Assembly (NCBI GenBank): GCA_005883305.1
Contig: VBAC01000001.1
Location: 1,674,001 to 1,738,000 of the forward strand
Direction of reading: 5' to 3'
DNA length: 64,000 nucleotides
Origin: Alphaproteobacteria bacterium
GTDB lineage: Bacteria; Pseudomonadota; Alphaproteobacteria; Sphingomonadales; Sphingomonadaceae
The first letter of the stretch is position 1. Each line of letters begins with the position of its first letter. A model generated the notes under the pieces. It had not been told where the DNA came from. It made no database searches and was given only the letters and a program-made list of their open reading frames with translations. The translations under genes and the position numbers were made by a program. Positions 29,694 to 39,419 of this stretch are shown here, piece by piece.

Positions 29694-29846
29694 GTGGGCA
29701 GGCAGGTGGGCTGGTCAGCGCCCGCGCCTGAAATAAAGGCGGCCCCGTTTCGCCCGCGTTCAGCTTCGGCTAAGCCTAGGTGGTTGAAAGCGCTGGCTAT
29801 CGGCCAGTGCGTTCGAGTCGAATTTCTGATCAGGGAGCGACGTATC

Positions 29847-30365
29847 ATGCTCAAGAAAATCCTCCTGGTTGCGGCCGCCTCCGCGCTGGCCATGCTGCCC
29901 TCGACCGCTGAGGCGCAGCGCGGGCGCCATGGCGGCTATCATGGCGGCCACGGCGGCTATTACGGCCATGGCGGACATTATGGCCGCGGCTACGGCCGCT
30001 ATTATGGCGGCAATCCTTACGGCTACGGCTATGCCTATCCGGGGATCGCGATCGGCGCCTATTACACGCCTTATTACGGCGCTTATTACCCGCCCTACGG
30101 CTACGCGCCCGGCTATTATCCGCCCGCTTACGGGCCCGCTTATTACGGCCAGGGCGCTTATTATCACGGCTGTGATCCGGCGGCCGGCGCGGTGGTCGGC
30201 GGGACGGCCGGCGCGGCGCTCGGCGCGGCGATCGACCACAGCAGCGGACATCACGGCGGCTATTACGGTCATGGCGGCCATTACGGCCACGGCAGCAGCG
30301 TCGAAGGCGCGATCATCGGCGGCGCTCTCGGCGCCCTCGTCGGCAGCGCGGCGACCGCCTGCTGA
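29847..30365 (+). CDS. Gly/Tyr/His-rich secreted protein with glycine-zipper segments
   Basis: A 172-residue protein with a signal peptide (MLKKILLVAAASALAMLPST). A low-complexity part made of GGY, GGH, YYG and PPY units follows. Two glycine-zipper helices, GAVVGGTAGAALGAAI and GAIIGGALGALVGSAAT, bracket a His-rich GHGG section. Zippers of this kind insert into or pack against the outer membrane. His and Tyr density could bind metals; this is inference. The start ATG 29847 follows AGGGAGCG. Confidence 0.8.
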   Translation: MLKKILLVAAASALAMLPSTAEAQRGRHGGYHGGHGGYYGHGGHYGRGYGRYYGGNPYGYGYAYPGIAIGAYYTPYYGAYYPPYGYAPGYYPPAYGPAYYGQGAYYHGCDPAAGAVVGGTAGAALGAAIDHSSGHHGGYYGHGGHYGHGSSVEGAIIGGALGALVGSAATAC

Positions 30366-30390
30366 GCCGCCCAGGCCATACCCACATTCA

Positions 30391-30499
30391 GCCCCCTCTC
30401 CCATCGGGAGAGGGCTGGGGCGAGGGGTCCTGGCGTGGCCGGACAATCACCGGCGCCGTAAACCCCCACCCCTACCCTCCTCCTCAGGGGGAGGGGTAG
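30391..30499. repeat. Rep-C palindromic repeat, copy 2
   Basis: CCCCCTCTCCCATCGGGAGA ... CCTACCCTCCTCCTCAGGGG, nearly identical to copy 1. It lies between convergent genes and may serve as a transcript-end stem-loop. Confidence 0.85.
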
Positions 30500-30506
30500 A
30501 TACAGT

Positions 30507-30926
30507 CTAGCTCTCCAGGGTTCGGGCGAGCCCGTCGAGGATCGTCGTCCAGCCCTGGCGGGTCTTCTCCGTCCAGTCCGCCCCAACGCCCTCGTGCGTA
30601 AGCGTGACACGCGATCCCCCGCCGTCGGGTTCGATGTCGATCGAGACCCGGGTCCGCTCGGCACTGAAGCTTGTCCAGAAATCGAAGGCCAGGCGGCGCG
30701 GCCGGTCGATCTCGACATATTCGCCATGATGCTCGGCTTGGGTCTCGCCGCGCCGTTCGATCACCGTGAAGCCGCCGCCGATATGCGGATCGATCTCGAC
30801 TTTCTCCATCACCCCGCCCGGGGTCGCGAACAGGAACCGACTCGCGGCGGCAGGGTCGAGCCAGGCGTCAAACACCGCCTCCGGCGGCGCAGCAAAGCGC
30901 CGCTCCACGGTCACCGTCGCACTCAT
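30507..30926 (-). CDS. SRPBCC/AHSA1-domain protein
   Basis: A 139-residue START-like fold: VERRFAAPPEAVFDAWLDP, then GGVMEKVEIDPHIGGGFTVIERRG, RRLAFDFWTSF, RVTLTHEGVG and the C-terminal helix WTTILDGLARTL. AHSA1 proteins bind hydrophobic ligands or modulate partners; the ligand is unknown. It overlaps the previous AHSA1 gene by an ATGA and is the third gene of an ArsR-controlled operon. Confidence 0.9.
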   Translation of the reverse strand: MSATVTVERRFAAPPEAVFDAWLDPAAASRFLFATPGGVMEKVEIDPHIGGGFTVIERRGETQAEHHGEYVEIDRPRRLAFDFWTSFSAERTRVSIDIEPDGGGSRVTLTHEGVGADWTEKTRQGWTTILDGLARTLES

Positions 30927-31414
30927 GCGAGGGTCCCCGCCACCTCGCCGAGCTGGTCGGCGCAGGTGCCCCAGCCTTCGTGGAAGCCCATCTTGGCGTG
31001 GGTCTCGGCGTCGGCGAGGCTCTTGTGCATGGCGACGGCGCGGTAGAGCGTCTTGCCGCCGGGTGCGTCCTCGATGCTCATGATCGCGGTGAACAGGAAG
31101 CCGCCGCAATCGGCGGCAGGCCCCGGATCGTTCGGCCGCCAGCCCGGGCCGAGCGCGGAGGTCCAGACGATTCTTGTCCCCTCGGCGACGTCGAGCACGC
31201 AGCCGGTGCCGCCGGTGCCGGTGTCGAAGCCGTCGGGGCCGACCATGCGCATCCGGAAAATCCCCCCCGGAACGAGGTCGAGCGCGATGTCGGTCGTCCG
31301 ATAGGGCCGGGGCGCCCACCATTTGCGGATATGCTCCGGCGTCGTCAGCGCCTTCCAGACGAGTTCGCGCGGCGCGTCGAGCACCCGCTCCAGCACGAGG
31401 TCATGGTCGCTCAC
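30923..31414 (-). CDS. SRPBCC/AHSA1-domain protein
   Basis: A 163-residue START-like protein beginning VSDHDLVLERVLDAPRELVW, then TPEHIRKWWAPRPY, VPGGIFRMRMVGPDG, a GTRIVWTSALGPGW strand and the terminal helix HEGWGTCADQLGEV. It is a paralogue of the next gene. The GTG start 31414 overlaps the ArsR-type regulator stop (GTGA). Confidence 0.9.
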   Translation of the reverse strand: MSDHDLVLERVLDAPRELVWKALTTPEHIRKWWAPRPYRTTDIALDLVPGGIFRMRMVGPDGFDTGTGGTGCVLDVAEGTRIVWTSALGPGWRPNDPGPAADCGGFLFTAIMSIEDAPGGKTLYRAVAMHKSLADAETHAKMGFHEGWGTCADQLGEVAGTLA

Positions 31415-31755
31415 CTGGCTTTCTCCTTCGCTTGCATCTCCACCAGAAAATCCTCCAGCCGGTCGAGCCGGCCTTCCCACAGGGCGCGCTGCTCGGCGAT
31501 CCAGGCCTCGGCCGCGCCGAGCGCCTTGGGCTCCAGCCGGCAGGTGCGCACGCGTCCCTTCTTCTCCGATCTGACCAGCCCGCTCGCCTCCAGCGCCTGC
31601 ACATGCTGGAGCACCGCCGGAAGGCTGATGCTGAGCGGGCGGGCGAGCTCCGACACGCTCGCCGGGCCGCGGCTCAGCCGCGCGAGCATGCCGCGCCGGC
31701 TGGGGTCCGCCAGAGCCTGGAAGGCGAGATCGAGCCGGGTCGATTCGTTAAGCAT
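31411..31755 (-). CDS. ArsR-type winged-helix regulator
   Basis: A 114-residue winged helix: FQALADPSRRGMLARLSRG, then ASVSELARPLSISLPAVLQHVQALEASGLV and KKGRVRTCRLEPKAL. No metal-binding Cys cluster of the ArsR metal sensors is present, so it belongs to the ArsR branch that accompanies AHSA1 genes. It is the first gene of a three-gene operon. Two matching 6-4-6 inverted repeats, one over its own start codon, are likely operators. Confidence 0.9.
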   Translation of the reverse strand: MLNESTRLDLAFQALADPSRRGMLARLSRGPASVSELARPLSISLPAVLQHVQALEASGLVRSEKKGRVRTCRLEPKALGAAEAWIAEQRALWEGRLDRLEDFLVEMQAKEKAR

Positions 31756-31763
31756 GGGCTTAA
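31748..31763. promoter_or_regulatory. Predicted regulator operator O1
   Basis: Perfect inverted repeat TTAAGC-ATGG-GCTTAA overlapping the start codon of the ArsR-type gene. Its partner at 31795-31810 has the same arms with one mismatch. Confidence 0.65.
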
Positions 31764-31794
31764 GTATCGCGATCCGACCTGCTGGGCAATACAG

Positions 31795-31810
31795 TTTAGC
31801 ACGTGCTTAA
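31795..31810. promoter_or_regulatory. Predicted regulator operator O2
   Basis: TTTAGC-ACGT-GCTTAA, the same 6-4-6 layout as O1, with centres 47 bp apart. It is in the divergent gap and could also affect the DUF4337 gene at 31877. Confidence 0.6.
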
Positions 31811-31876
31811 CTTTACAGGCTCGCGGCCGCTGCCTAACGGACTGGGCCGCAAGCTTTATTCCGAACGGGGGACATC

Positions 31877-32512
31877 ATGGACAGCAACGACGCGGCGGAG
31901 CTGATCGCCGAGCTTCACGAGGACCGCGCCGACAATGCCCGCGCCGAGCGCTTCCGGAGCCGCGCGGCCTTGCTGATCGCCTGCCTCGCGGCGGTGCTCG
32001 CGGTCGGCGGCCTGGGCGGCGGCAACGCCACCGACGACATGATCTACAACAACGTCCGCGCCAGCGACACCTGGGCTTTCTATCAGGCGAAGAACGTGCG
32101 CCAGACGGCCTACGAGCTGCGCGCGGCGGAGATCGAGGCGCAGCTCGCCGCGCCGGGCCTCGACCCCGCGGCCCGCGCGCGCATGGCCGCCCAGCTCGCC
32201 GACTATCGCGCGACCGTCACCCGCTACGAGAGCGAGCCGGACCAAGCGGCGCCGAACGACCCCCTCCGCGGCGAGGGCAAGGCCCAGCTCCGCGCCCAGG
32301 CCCAGGCGTTCGAGGCGGCGCGCGAGCAGGCTTCGGCCCGCGACGACAATTTCGACATGGCGGAGGTCTTCCTCCAGCTCGCTTTGGTGCTCGGCTCGGT
32401 CGCGATCCTCGCCCTCAACCGGATGATCCTCGGCCTCGCCACCGTGCTCGGAGCGCTCGGCACTTTGCTGACGGCCAACGGCTTCCTGCTGCTGTTCCCG
32501 CTGCCGTTCTAG
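31877..32512 (+). CDS. DUF4337-family membrane protein
   Basis: A 211-residue protein. A charged N-terminus ([19 protein letters not shown]) precedes membrane segment one (residues ~34-54). A soluble part with [18 protein letters not shown] and an Ala/Arg-rich helical stretch follows. Two close hydrophobic segments end the protein (about residues 163-205). [11 protein letters not shown] is the recognisable family signature. Function unknown. ATG 31877 has GGGGGA upstream. It is divergent from the ArsR-type operon. Confidence 0.8.
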   Translation: MDSNDAAELIAELHEDRADNARAERFRSRAALLIACLAAVLAVGGLGGGNATDDMIYNNVRASDTWAFYQAKNVRQTAYELRAAEIEAQLAAPGLDPAARARMAAQLADYRATVTRYESEPDQAAPNDPLRGEGKAQLRAQAQAFEAAREQASARDDNFDMAEVFLQLALVLGSVAILALNRMILGLATVLGALGTLLTANGFLLLFPLPF

Positions 32513-32537
32513 GCTGCCTGGCAGCTCACTCAGAAAA

Positions 32538-32641
32538 ACCCTCTCCCGGGGGGGAGAGGGTAGGGTGAGGGGGTACGGCATTTGGGGTTTTCCTCGGACA
32601 TCCGACCCCCTCACCCCAACCCTCTCCCCATGGGAGAGGGA
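32538..32641. repeat. Rep-C palindromic repeat, variant copy 3
   Basis: CCCTCTCCCGGGGGGGAGAG ... CCAACCCTCTCCCCATGGGA. The arms match Rep-C but the centre differs. It stands between the DUF4337 gene and guaA. Confidence 0.8.
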
Positions 32642-32681
32642 GCCGCTTTACACTCGCTACCCCGCTGCCTATCGCCCGGCC

Positions 32682-34241
32682 ATGACGGCGCGCCCCAGCG
32701 ATTGCATCCTCATCGTCGATTTCGGCAGTCAGGTGACCCAGCTGATCGCGCGGCGGGTGCGCGAGGCCGGGGTCTATAGCGAGATCGCTCCGTTCAACCG
32801 CGCCGGCGAGGCGTTCAAGCGGCTGAAGCCGAAGGGGATCATCCTGTCGGGCGGCCCCTCCTCGGTGATGCGGGACGACAGTCCGCGCGCGCCGCAGCAT
32901 TTCTTCGACGCCGGCCTGCCGATGCTCGCCATCTGCTACGGCCAGCAGACCATGGCCCATCAATTGGGCGGCCGCGTGGCGCCGTCCGACCAGCGCGAGT
33001 TCGGCCGCGCGTTCATCGAGATCACCGGCGAGAGCATGTTGTTCGATGGCCTGTGGAAGAAGGGCGAGACTCACCAGGTGTGGATGAGCCACGGCGACCG
33101 CGTCGAGGCCCTGCCCGAGGGCTTCGGCGTCGTCGCGGCCTCGGAAGGCGCGCCTTACGCCATCGCCACCGACGAGCAGCGCCGATTCTTCTCGCTGATG
33201 TTCCATCCCGAGGTGGTCCACACGCCCGACGGCGGCAAATTGCTCGCCAATTTCGTCCGCCACGTCTGCGGCCTCCCGGGCGGCTGGACGATGGCCGAAT
33301 ATCGCGCGACCAAGATCGCCGAGATCCGGGCCCAGGTCGGCAGCGGCCGAGTCATCTGCGGGCTCTCCGGCGGGGTCGACAGCGCCGTCGCCGCGGTTCT
33401 GATCCACGAGGCGATCGGCCACCAGCTGACCTGCGTGTTCGTCGACCACGGGCTGATGCGGGCGAACGAGGCGGAGCAAGTCGTCAGCCTCTTCCGCAAT
33501 CACTACAACATCCCGCTGGTCCACGTGGACGCCTCCGACCAGTTTCTCGGCGGCCTCGCCGGGCTCGACGAGCCCGAATCCAAGCGCAAGCTGATAGGCA
33601 AGACCTTCATCGAGATTTTCGAGGAAGAGGCGCGCAAGATCGGCGGCGCGGATTTCCTCGCCCAGGGCACGCTCTATCCCGACGTGATCGAGAGCGTCAG
33701 CTTCACCGGCGGCCCTTCGGTGACGATCAAGAGCCACCACAATGTCGGCGGGCTGCCCGAGCGGATGAACATGAAGCTGGTCGAGCCCTTGAGGGAGCTG
33801 TTCAAGGACGAGGTCCGCGAACTGGGCCGCGAACTGGGCCTCCCCGAAGCCTTCGTCGGCCGCCACCCCTTCCCCGGCCCCGGCCTCGCCATCCGAATTC
33901 CCGGCGAGGTGACGAAGGAGCGCTGCGACATCCTGCGCAAGGCGGACGCCATCTATCTGGAGGAGATCCGCAATGCGGGCCTCTACGACGCGATCTGGCA
34001 GGCGTTCGCCGTCCTCCTGCCCGTCCGCACCGTCGGCGTGATGGGCGACCACCGCACCTACGACCACGTCTGCGCTCTGCGCGCGGTCACCAGCACCGAC
34101 GGCATGACCGCCGACGTCTATCCCTTCGACGCGGCCTTTTTGAGCCGCGTGGCGACGCGCATCGTCAATGAGGTGAAGGGCATCAACCGCGTGGTCTACG
34201 ATTATACGAGCAAGCCGCCGGGAACGATCGAGTGGGAGTGA
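32682..34241 (+). CDS. guaA: GMP synthase (glutamine-hydrolysing)
   Basis: A 519-residue two-domain enzyme that converts XMP to GMP. The amidotransferase domain (about residues 10-205) has the Cys in [11 protein letters not shown] and the His-Glu in MFHPEVVHT. The synthetase PP-loop is [11 protein letters not shown] (about 225-235). The C-terminal dimerisation domain ends [18 protein letters not shown], the family end. The start ATG 32682 gives the standard length. It stands alone without guaB. Confidence 0.97.
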   Translation: MTARPSDCILIVDFGSQVTQLIARRVREAGVYSEIAPFNRAGEAFKRLKPKGIILSGGPSSVMRDDSPRAPQHFFDAGLPMLAICYGQQTMAHQLGGRVAPSDQREFGRAFIEITGESMLFDGLWKKGETHQVWMSHGDRVEALPEGFGVVAASEGAPYAIATDEQRRFFSLMFHPEVVHTPDGGKLLANFVRHVCGLPGGWTMAEYRATKIAEIRAQVGSGRVICGLSGGVDSAVAAVLIHEAIGHQLTCVFVDHGLMRANEAEQVVSLFRNHYNIPLVHVDASDQFLGGLAGLDEPESKRKLIGKTFIEIFEEEARKIGGADFLAQGTLYPDVIESVSFTGGPSVTIKSHHNVGGLPERMNMKLVEPLRELFKDEVRELGRELGLPEAFVGRHPFPGPGLAIRIPGEVTKERCDILRKADAIYLEEIRNAGLYDAIWQAFAVLLPVRTVGVMGDHRTYDHVCALRAVTSTDGMTADVYPFDAAFLSRVATRIVNEVKGINRVVYDYTSKPPGTIEWE

Positions 34242-34261
34242 ACCGGCGCAGGATCTTCGGC

Positions 34262-34837
34262 ATGGAGATCTATCGCTATGTCATGACGAGCGACGATGGA
34301 ATCGCACCATGCCCCGATCAGGGAATGATTTCGCTCGCGACGTGCAAACCCGTGATCCGACGTTGCGCGCGACCGGGCGACTGGGTCTTGGGCTGTCATG
34401 GCGCACCGGCGGAACTCGGGGCGGTCGCCTGGGCCGGCCGAGTGCATCGCTCAGTGTCCATCGGCGACTACGAACGAGAGTTCAGGGGCCGCGCCGATGC
34501 ACTTTACAGGCAAAAGCCGGATGGCATGTTCGAGCGTCTTCGTCCCGAATATCACCATAGCCCGGACGACATCAGAAAGGACCAGTCGGGCTCGGTGCTG
34601 ATCTTCGATCCGGAGCGAAGCTGGTATTTCGGCGATGGGCCGCAGGTCTTACCGCCTCAATTGATCCACGTCGCGCCGAGAGGCCGAAATCACCGGGTCA
34701 ACGGCCTGTTGCTCGGCGACCCCGAGCGGCTCGCCGCCTGGTTGACCAGTGTCGGTCCGCCCGGGGTGCATGGCGAGCCTCCGGATCGCGATCCGGGTCT
34801 CTGTGGCCGGAAACGCGCGCCATCGGGCGGTTGCTGA
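34262..34837 (+). CDS. Nmad2-like putative nucleotide-modification-associated protein
   Basis: A 191-residue protein whose N-terminal 90 residues (IYRYVMTSDDGIAPCPDQG, ISLATCKPVIRRCARPGDWV, VAWAGRVHRSVSIGDY) match the pattern I associate with the Nmad2 domain, a family predicted by comparative genomics to act in base or nucleotide modification. No enzymatic residues are established for it. The start is ATG 34262, or possibly GTG 34232; it lies 20 bp after guaA. The last 30 residues look less conserved. Assignment is by memory of the motif. Confidence 0.65.
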   Translation: MEIYRYVMTSDDGIAPCPDQGMISLATCKPVIRRCARPGDWVLGCHGAPAELGAVAWAGRVHRSVSIGDYEREFRGRADALYRQKPDGMFERLRPEYHHSPDDIRKDQSGSVLIFDPERSWYFGDGPQVLPPQLIHVAPRGRNHRVNGLLLGDPERLAAWLTSVGPPGVHGEPPDRDPGLCGRKRAPSGGC

Positions 34838-34861
34838 GCCGTCGGAAGTTGCAATGGCAGA

Positions 34862-34883
34862 TTGGCCAAGCTATCTTGGCTAA
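34862..34883. promoter_or_regulatory. Predicted antitoxin operator
   Basis: Inverted repeat GCCAAG-CTAT-CTTGGC (34865-34880) inside a 22-bp imperfect palindrome, ending 3 bp before the antitoxin start. This fits Phd/YefM autoregulation. Confidence 0.6.
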
Positions 34884-34886
34884 GTC

Positions 34887-35189
34887 ATGACCATCCACGT
34901 AAACATCGGCGAGGCAAAGACCCGGCTTTCACAACTGGTCGCAGCCGCGCTGCGCGGCGAGGAGATCGTTCTGGATAAAGCAGGCGCGCCGCAGGTGATG
35001 CTGGTTCCGGTCGCACAAGCCGAGCAAGCGCGGCGCCGGGAGACCGCCGCAAAACGCAAGGCCGCCTTCGGTGCGCTGGCCCGCAAATACGCGCATTTGC
35101 GCCCCGAGGACACGATCGTGCCGCCGTCGATGACCGACGAGGAGCTTGAGGAGCGCTTCCAGCGCAAATTCGGTGCGCCTTCTACTTGA
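34887..35189 (+). CDS. Phd/YefM-family antitoxin
   Basis: A 100-residue antitoxin. The N-terminal DNA-binding fold is MTIHVNIGEAKTRLSQLVAAALRGEEIVLDKAGAP split into the usual strand-helix-strand pattern. The C-terminal part, RKYAHLRPEDTIVPPSMTDE, carries the toxin-binding helix. It overlaps the PIN toxin gene by 17 bp. Confidence 0.9.
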   Translation: MTIHVNIGEAKTRLSQLVAAALRGEEIVLDKAGAPQVMLVPVAQAEQARRRETAAKRKAAFGALARKYAHLRPEDTIVPPSMTDEELEERFQRKFGAPST

Positions 35190-35547
35190 TACGCAGATTC
35201 TGGTCTGGATACCGCTTGGCGATCGCAGGATTTCGAACCGGGCAGTCGACGCCATTCGGTTCTCCGACAACAGCCTTCATGTCAGCGCGCCCGTCGCCTT
35301 CGAATTTGCCGACCTACAGAGGCGGGGACGATTCCCTGTCGAAGAGTCGCTCGATTCGCTGGCGGAGTTGATCGGTTTCTCGGTGATCGATTTCCCCGCC
35401 GAAGCCTGGCGAGTCGCGGAGGCCCTTCCCAATATCCACCGCGATCCCGTGGACCGGATGATGATCGCGCACGCCATTCTGGGCGGGTTCACGCTGGTCA
35501 CCGCCGACAGGACGATCCGTTCCTATCCGGTGCGATCCCTGTGGTGA
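35173..35547 (+). CDS. PIN-domain toxin
   Basis: A 124-residue PIN protein. Acidic positions are in [30 protein letters not shown] and TADRTI. This is the VapC-like family paired with Phd-type antitoxins. The GTG start 35173 overlaps the antitoxin end; the stop overlaps the GTG of the next gene (GTGA). Confidence 0.88.
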   Translation: MRLLLDTQILVWIPLGDRRISNRAVDAIRFSDNSLHVSAPVAFEFADLQRRGRFPVEESLDSLAELIGFSVIDFPAEAWRVAEALPNIHRDPVDRMMIAHAILGGFTLVTADRTIRSYPVRSLW

Positions 35548-35912
35548 TCACGCTCTACGGCATTCGCAATTGCGACACGGTCAAGAAGGCCCGGGCGTGG
35601 CTGGACGCGCGCGGGTTCGCCTACGATTTCCACGACTACAAGTCGGCGGGGATCGACGAGGGGCGGCTGCGCGGCTGGGCGCGCGAGCTCGGCTGGGAGA
35701 GGCTTCTCAACCGCTCCGGAACGACCTTCCGCAAGCTGCCCGAGGCGGACAAGCAGGGGCTCGACGAAGACCAGGCGATCGCTCTGATGCTCGCCCAGCC
35801 GTCCATGATCCGCCGTCCCATCCTCGACACCGGCGCGGAGCGGCTGGCGGGCTTCAGCGCGGAGTCTTACGAGACCGCCCTGGCAGGAACGAATCGCCCC
35901 CAAGAGGATTGA
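35544..35912 (+). CDS. ArsC/Spx-family protein (YffB-like)
   Basis: A 122-residue thioredoxin-fold protein: [20 protein letters not shown] has the single N-terminal Cys and lacks the CxxC of Spx. [19 protein letters not shown] is the conserved C-terminal part. Its start is fused by GTGA to the PIN toxin gene, yet it is a housekeeping-type protein, so the overlap may be fortuitous. The role may be glutathione-dependent thiol chemistry, not proven. Confidence 0.87.
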   Translation: MITLYGIRNCDTVKKARAWLDARGFAYDFHDYKSAGIDEGRLRGWARELGWERLLNRSGTTFRKLPEADKQGLDEDQAIALMLAQPSMIRRPILDTGAERLAGFSAESYETALAGTNRPQED

Positions 35913-35917
35913 CGTCG

Positions 35918-38900
35918 GTGGGCCAAAAGCGGGGTGCGGGATTGGTGCGAAGCTCTGAAGCAGGAGGCGCGGATTCCGGAGCCGAATCCGCGCCCCTCGC
36001 CGCCGCCTCGACGGCGGCCGGCGACGGCGGGGCGATGCGCGACCTCATCGAGGCGCGCGACTGGTCGGATTCCCCTCTCGGCCCGCCTTCGCAATGGCCG
36101 CAGAGCCTTCACACCACCGTCGGCCTGATCCTTCCCGCAATGGCCCAGATCGTCTTGTTCTGGGGCCCCGAGTTCGTCGCGCTCTACAACGACGCTTATG
36201 CGCCGACGATCGGCGGCAAGCATCCGCGCGCGCTCGGCCGGCCGGCGCGGGAAAATTGGGCGGAGCTGTGGGACGACCTCGAGCCGCTCCTGCGGCGGGT
36301 GCGCGAGACCGGCGAGACCGTGTTCGCCAGGGACCGCCCTTTCTACATCGAGCGCCACGGCTATCCCGAGACGGTCTATTTCGACATCTCCTACTCGCCC
36401 GTGCCGGACGAGAGCGGCGCGGTGGGAGGCGTTCTGTGCATCGTCAGCGAGACGACCGAACGGGTCGAGAGCGAGCGCCGCACCAGGGACAGCGAGACAC
36501 GCTTCAAGGCGATGGCGGATTCGGTCGATCAGATGATCTGGTCGACCCTGCCCGACGGCTATCACGATTATTACAACCGCCGCTGGTACGAATATACCGG
36601 AGTCCCCGAAGGATCGACCGACGGCGAGGCCTGGAACGGAATGTTCCACCCCGACGACCAGGACAATGCCTGGAGCGTCTGGCGCCGCTGCCTGGAGACC
36701 GGCGAGCCCTATCATATCGAATATCGCCTGAGGCACCGTTCGGGCGACTATCGCTGGGTGCTCGGCCGCGCCCAGGCGGTGCGCGACGAGAGCGGCGAGA
36801 TCGTCCGCTGGTACGGCACCTGCACCGACATCCACGATCTCAAGCTCGCCGACGAGGCGCGCCGGGAGAGCGAGGAGCGGTTCCGGGCGATGGCCGACAG
36901 CGCTCCTTCGCCGGTGTGGGTGACGGGACCCGGCGGAATCGAATTCGCCAACAAGGCATTCGAGGAGGTCGCCGGAGTCTCGGCCGAGCAGCTGACCGGG
37001 ACCTTCTGGACGCAGATGATCCATCCCGACGACCTCGCCGGCGTGCTGGAGACTCGCGACCGCGCCTGGGCCGACAGGAGCGACTATGGCTACGAAGCCC
37101 GCTTCCGTGACGCCGCCGGCGACTATCGCTGGATGCGGGTCGCCTGCCGGCCGCGCTTCGACGCCCAGGAAGCACTGATCGGCTATGTCGGCCTCGCCGT
37201 CGACATCGACGACGCGCGTAAGGCCGAGCAGCAGCTTCGCGAGGACAAGAGATCGCTCGAGACCCTCAACCGGATCGGCGCGCAGATCGCGCCCGAGCTC
37301 GATCTTCAGAACGTCGTGCAGATGGTCACCGACGCCGGAGTCGAGCTTTCGGGCGCGCAGTTCGGCGCCTTCTTCTACAACGTGCTGAACGCGGCCGGCG
37401 AGAGCTACATGCTCTACACCGTCTCCGGCGTCGACCGCTCCGAGTTCGACAAATTCCCGATGCCGCGCAACACCGCGATCTTCGCGCCCACGTTCGGCGG
37501 CGAAGGACCGGTGCGATCGGACGACATCACCAAGGACCCGCGCTACGGTCTCAGCGAACCCTATCGGGGAATGCCGAAAGGGCATCTGCCGGTCACGTCC
37601 TATCTGGCGGTGCCCGTCGTCTCCCGGTCCGGCGAGGTGACCGGCGGTCTCTTCTTCGGCCACGCTTTGCCGGGCCGCTTCACCGCCCGGCACGAAGAGC
37701 TGCTCGTCGGAATCGCCGGGCAGGCCGCGGTGGCGATCGACAATGCGCGGCTGTTCGAGGCCGCCCAGCGCGAGCTGGTCGAACGGCGACGGGCCGAGGA
37801 GGAGCTGCGCGAGAGCGAGGAGCGCTTCCGCCGGATCGCCGACAGCACGCCGGTCGCGATGTGGGTGACCAGGCTCGACCGCAAGCGCGACTTCGTGAAC
37901 CAGGCCTATGTCGATTTCCTCGGAATCCCGCGCGAGGCGGCGGCCGATTTCGACTGGCGGACGATCATCCACCCCGAAGATCGGGTGCGGATCGTCGCGG
38001 AATCGATCGCCGGCGAAGCCAGCCTCGAAACCTTCGTCCTGGAGGGCCGCTACAAGGGCGCGGGGGGCGGCTATCGCTGGCTGCGCTCGGTTTCCCAGCC
38101 GCGCTTCGGCGCCGCCGGCGAGCACATCGGCTTCATCGGCGCCGCCTACGACATCACCGAGGCCAAAGAGGCCGAAGCCGCGCTTCGCGAGCTCAACCAG
38201 TCGCTGGAGGCGCGGATCGAGGCCGCGATCCTCGAGCGCGAGCGGGTCGAGGAGGCGCTTCGCCAGGCGCAGAAGATGGAGGCGGTCGGCCAGCTCACCG
38301 GCGGCATCGCCCACGATTTCAACAATCTGCTGACGGTGATCGCCGGCAACCTCGATCTCGTCGCCCGGCGGCTCGGGCCGGACGCCGATCCGCGGATCGT
38401 CCGCGCGATCGGCAGTGCCTCGGTCGGCGCCGACCGCGCCGCGACCCTCACCCAGCGCCTGCTCGCTTTCTCGCGCCGCCAGCCGCTCGCGCCGAAAGCG
38501 ATCGATCCCAATGCGCTGGTCGCGGGAATGACCGACCTGCTTCACCGCACGATCGGCGAGACGATCGAGGTGGAGACTCGGCTTTCCGCGGGCATCTGGC
38601 GGATCGAGGCCGATCCGCACCAGCTCGAAAGCGCGATCCTCAACCTCGCCGTCAACGCGCGCGACGCCATGCCCGACGGCGGCCGGCTGGTGATCGAGAC
38701 CTCGGCCGCGCGCGTCGAAGCCGCCGCGGCCAACGGGCTCGAGGCCGGAACCTACGCGGTGATCACCGTGTCCGACACCGGCTTCGGCATGGACCAGGAC
38801 ACCGTGAGCCGGGCGATCGAGCCCTTCTTCACCACCAAGGACGTGGGCAAGGGCACCGGGCTCGGCCTCTCGATGGTCTACGGCTTCGTCAAGCAGTCGG

Positions 38901-39400
38901 GCGGCCACCTGAAGATCGAGTCCGAGCCGGGGCAAGGCACCCGGGTCCACATCTACCTGCCCCGGTTCACGGCGGAATCTCCCGAGGAAGAGCAGAGCGA
39001 GGCCGCCGCGGCTCCGCGCGGCGGCGGCGACGAGATCATCCTCGTCTGCGAGGACGATCACGACGTTCGCGCGTACACGGTCGAGTTGCTCGGCGAGCTC
39101 GGCTACCAGGTGCTGGAGGCCGCGGACGGCGCCGCGGCGCTGAGGATCGTCGAGGAGGAGGCGCGGCGGATCGACCTCTTGTTCACCGACGTCGTCTTGC
39201 CCGGCGGAATGAGCGGCGCTGAGTTGGCGAAGGAGGCGCGCCGGATCCGGCCCGGCCTCAAGGTCCTCTACACCACCGGCTACGCCCGCGACGCGATCGT
39301 CCACGAGGGCCGCCTCGATCCCGGCATCGAGCTGGTCGCCAAGCCCTTCGCCTTTGCCGAGCTGGCCGCGCGCGTTAGGGAGATGCTCGACCGGTCGTGA
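35918..39400 (+). CDS. Hybrid sensor histidine kinase with four PAS-type domains, GAF and receiver
   Basis: A 1160-residue soluble hybrid kinase. Order: divergent PAS (about 45-185), PAS (196-310), PAS (321-435), GAF (450-605), PAS (637-750), a coiled helix, HisKA with the phospho-His in [12 protein letters not shown] (near 797), HATPase with N box [14 protein letters not shown] (near 911) and G boxes SDTGFGMD and [13 protein letters not shown], and a receiver with Asp in [11 protein letters not shown] (near 1090). No membrane segments, so it senses a cytosolic cue. The GTG start 35918 has AAGAGGA upstream; ATG 36034 is an alternative that keeps all domains. No partner regulator is adjacent. 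Confidence 0.93.
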   Translation: MGQKRGAGLVRSSEAGGADSGAESAPLAAASTAAGDGGAMRDLIEARDWSDSPLGPPSQWPQSLHTTVGLILPAMAQIVLFWGPEFVALYNDAYAPTIGGKHPRALGRPARENWAELWDDLEPLLRRVRETGETVFARDRPFYIERHGYPETVYFDISYSPVPDESGAVGGVLCIVSETTERVESERRTRDSETRFKAMADSVDQMIWSTLPDGYHDYYNRRWYEYTGVPEGSTDGEAWNGMFHPDDQDNAWSVWRRCLETGEPYHIEYRLRHRSGDYRWVLGRAQAVRDESGEIVRWYGTCTDIHDLKLADEARRESEERFRAMADSAPSPVWVTGPGGIEFANKAFEEVAGVSAEQLTGTFWTQMIHPDDLAGVLETRDRAWADRSDYGYEARFRDAAGDYRWMRVACRPRFDAQEALIGYVGLAVDIDDARKAEQQLREDKRSLETLNRIGAQIAPELDLQNVVQMVTDAGVELSGAQFGAFFYNVLNAAGESYMLYTVSGVDRSEFDKFPMPRNTAIFAPTFGGEGPVRSDDITKDPRYGLSEPYRGMPKGHLPVTSYLAVPVVSRSGEVTGGLFFGHALPGRFTARHEELLVGIAGQAAVAIDNARLFEAAQRELVERRRAEEELRESEERFRRIADSTPVAMWVTRLDRKRDFVNQAYVDFLGIPREAAADFDWRTIIHPEDRVRIVAESIAGEASLETFVLEGRYKGAGGGYRWLRSVSQPRFGAAGEHIGFIGAAYDITEAKEAEAALRELNQSLEARIEAAILERERVEEALRQAQKMEAVGQLTGGIAHDFNNLLTVIAGNLDLVARRLGPDADPRIVRAIGSASVGADRAATLTQRLLAFSRRQPLAPKAIDPNALVAGMTDLLHRTIGETIEVETRLSAGIWRIEADPHQLESAILNLAVNARDAMPDGGRLVIETSAARVEAAAANGLEAGTYAVITVSDTGFGMDQDTVSRAIEPFFTTKDVGKGTGLGLSMVYGFVKQSGGHLKIESEPGQGTRVHIYLPRFTAESPEEEQSEAAAAPRGGGDEIILVCEDDHDVRAYTVELLGELGYQVLEAADGAAALRIVEEEARRIDLLFTDVVLPGGMSGAELAKEARRIRPGLKVLYTTGYARDAIVHEGRLDPGIELVAKPFAFAELAARVREMLDRS

Positions 39401-39419
39401 TCGAGAAGGAGACTTGGCA

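Noticed and set aside
30923-31322. A longer N-terminal extension of the second AHSA1 gene
   Set aside because: The in-frame upstream part is Arg-rich and antisense-like to the coding frame of the neighbouring AHSA1 gene; the internal ATG at 30926 starts the domain correctly.
35867-39304. A 1145-codon open frame on the minus strand
   Set aside because: It lies opposite the hybrid histidine kinase, whose domains are unmistakable; the antisense product has no motif.
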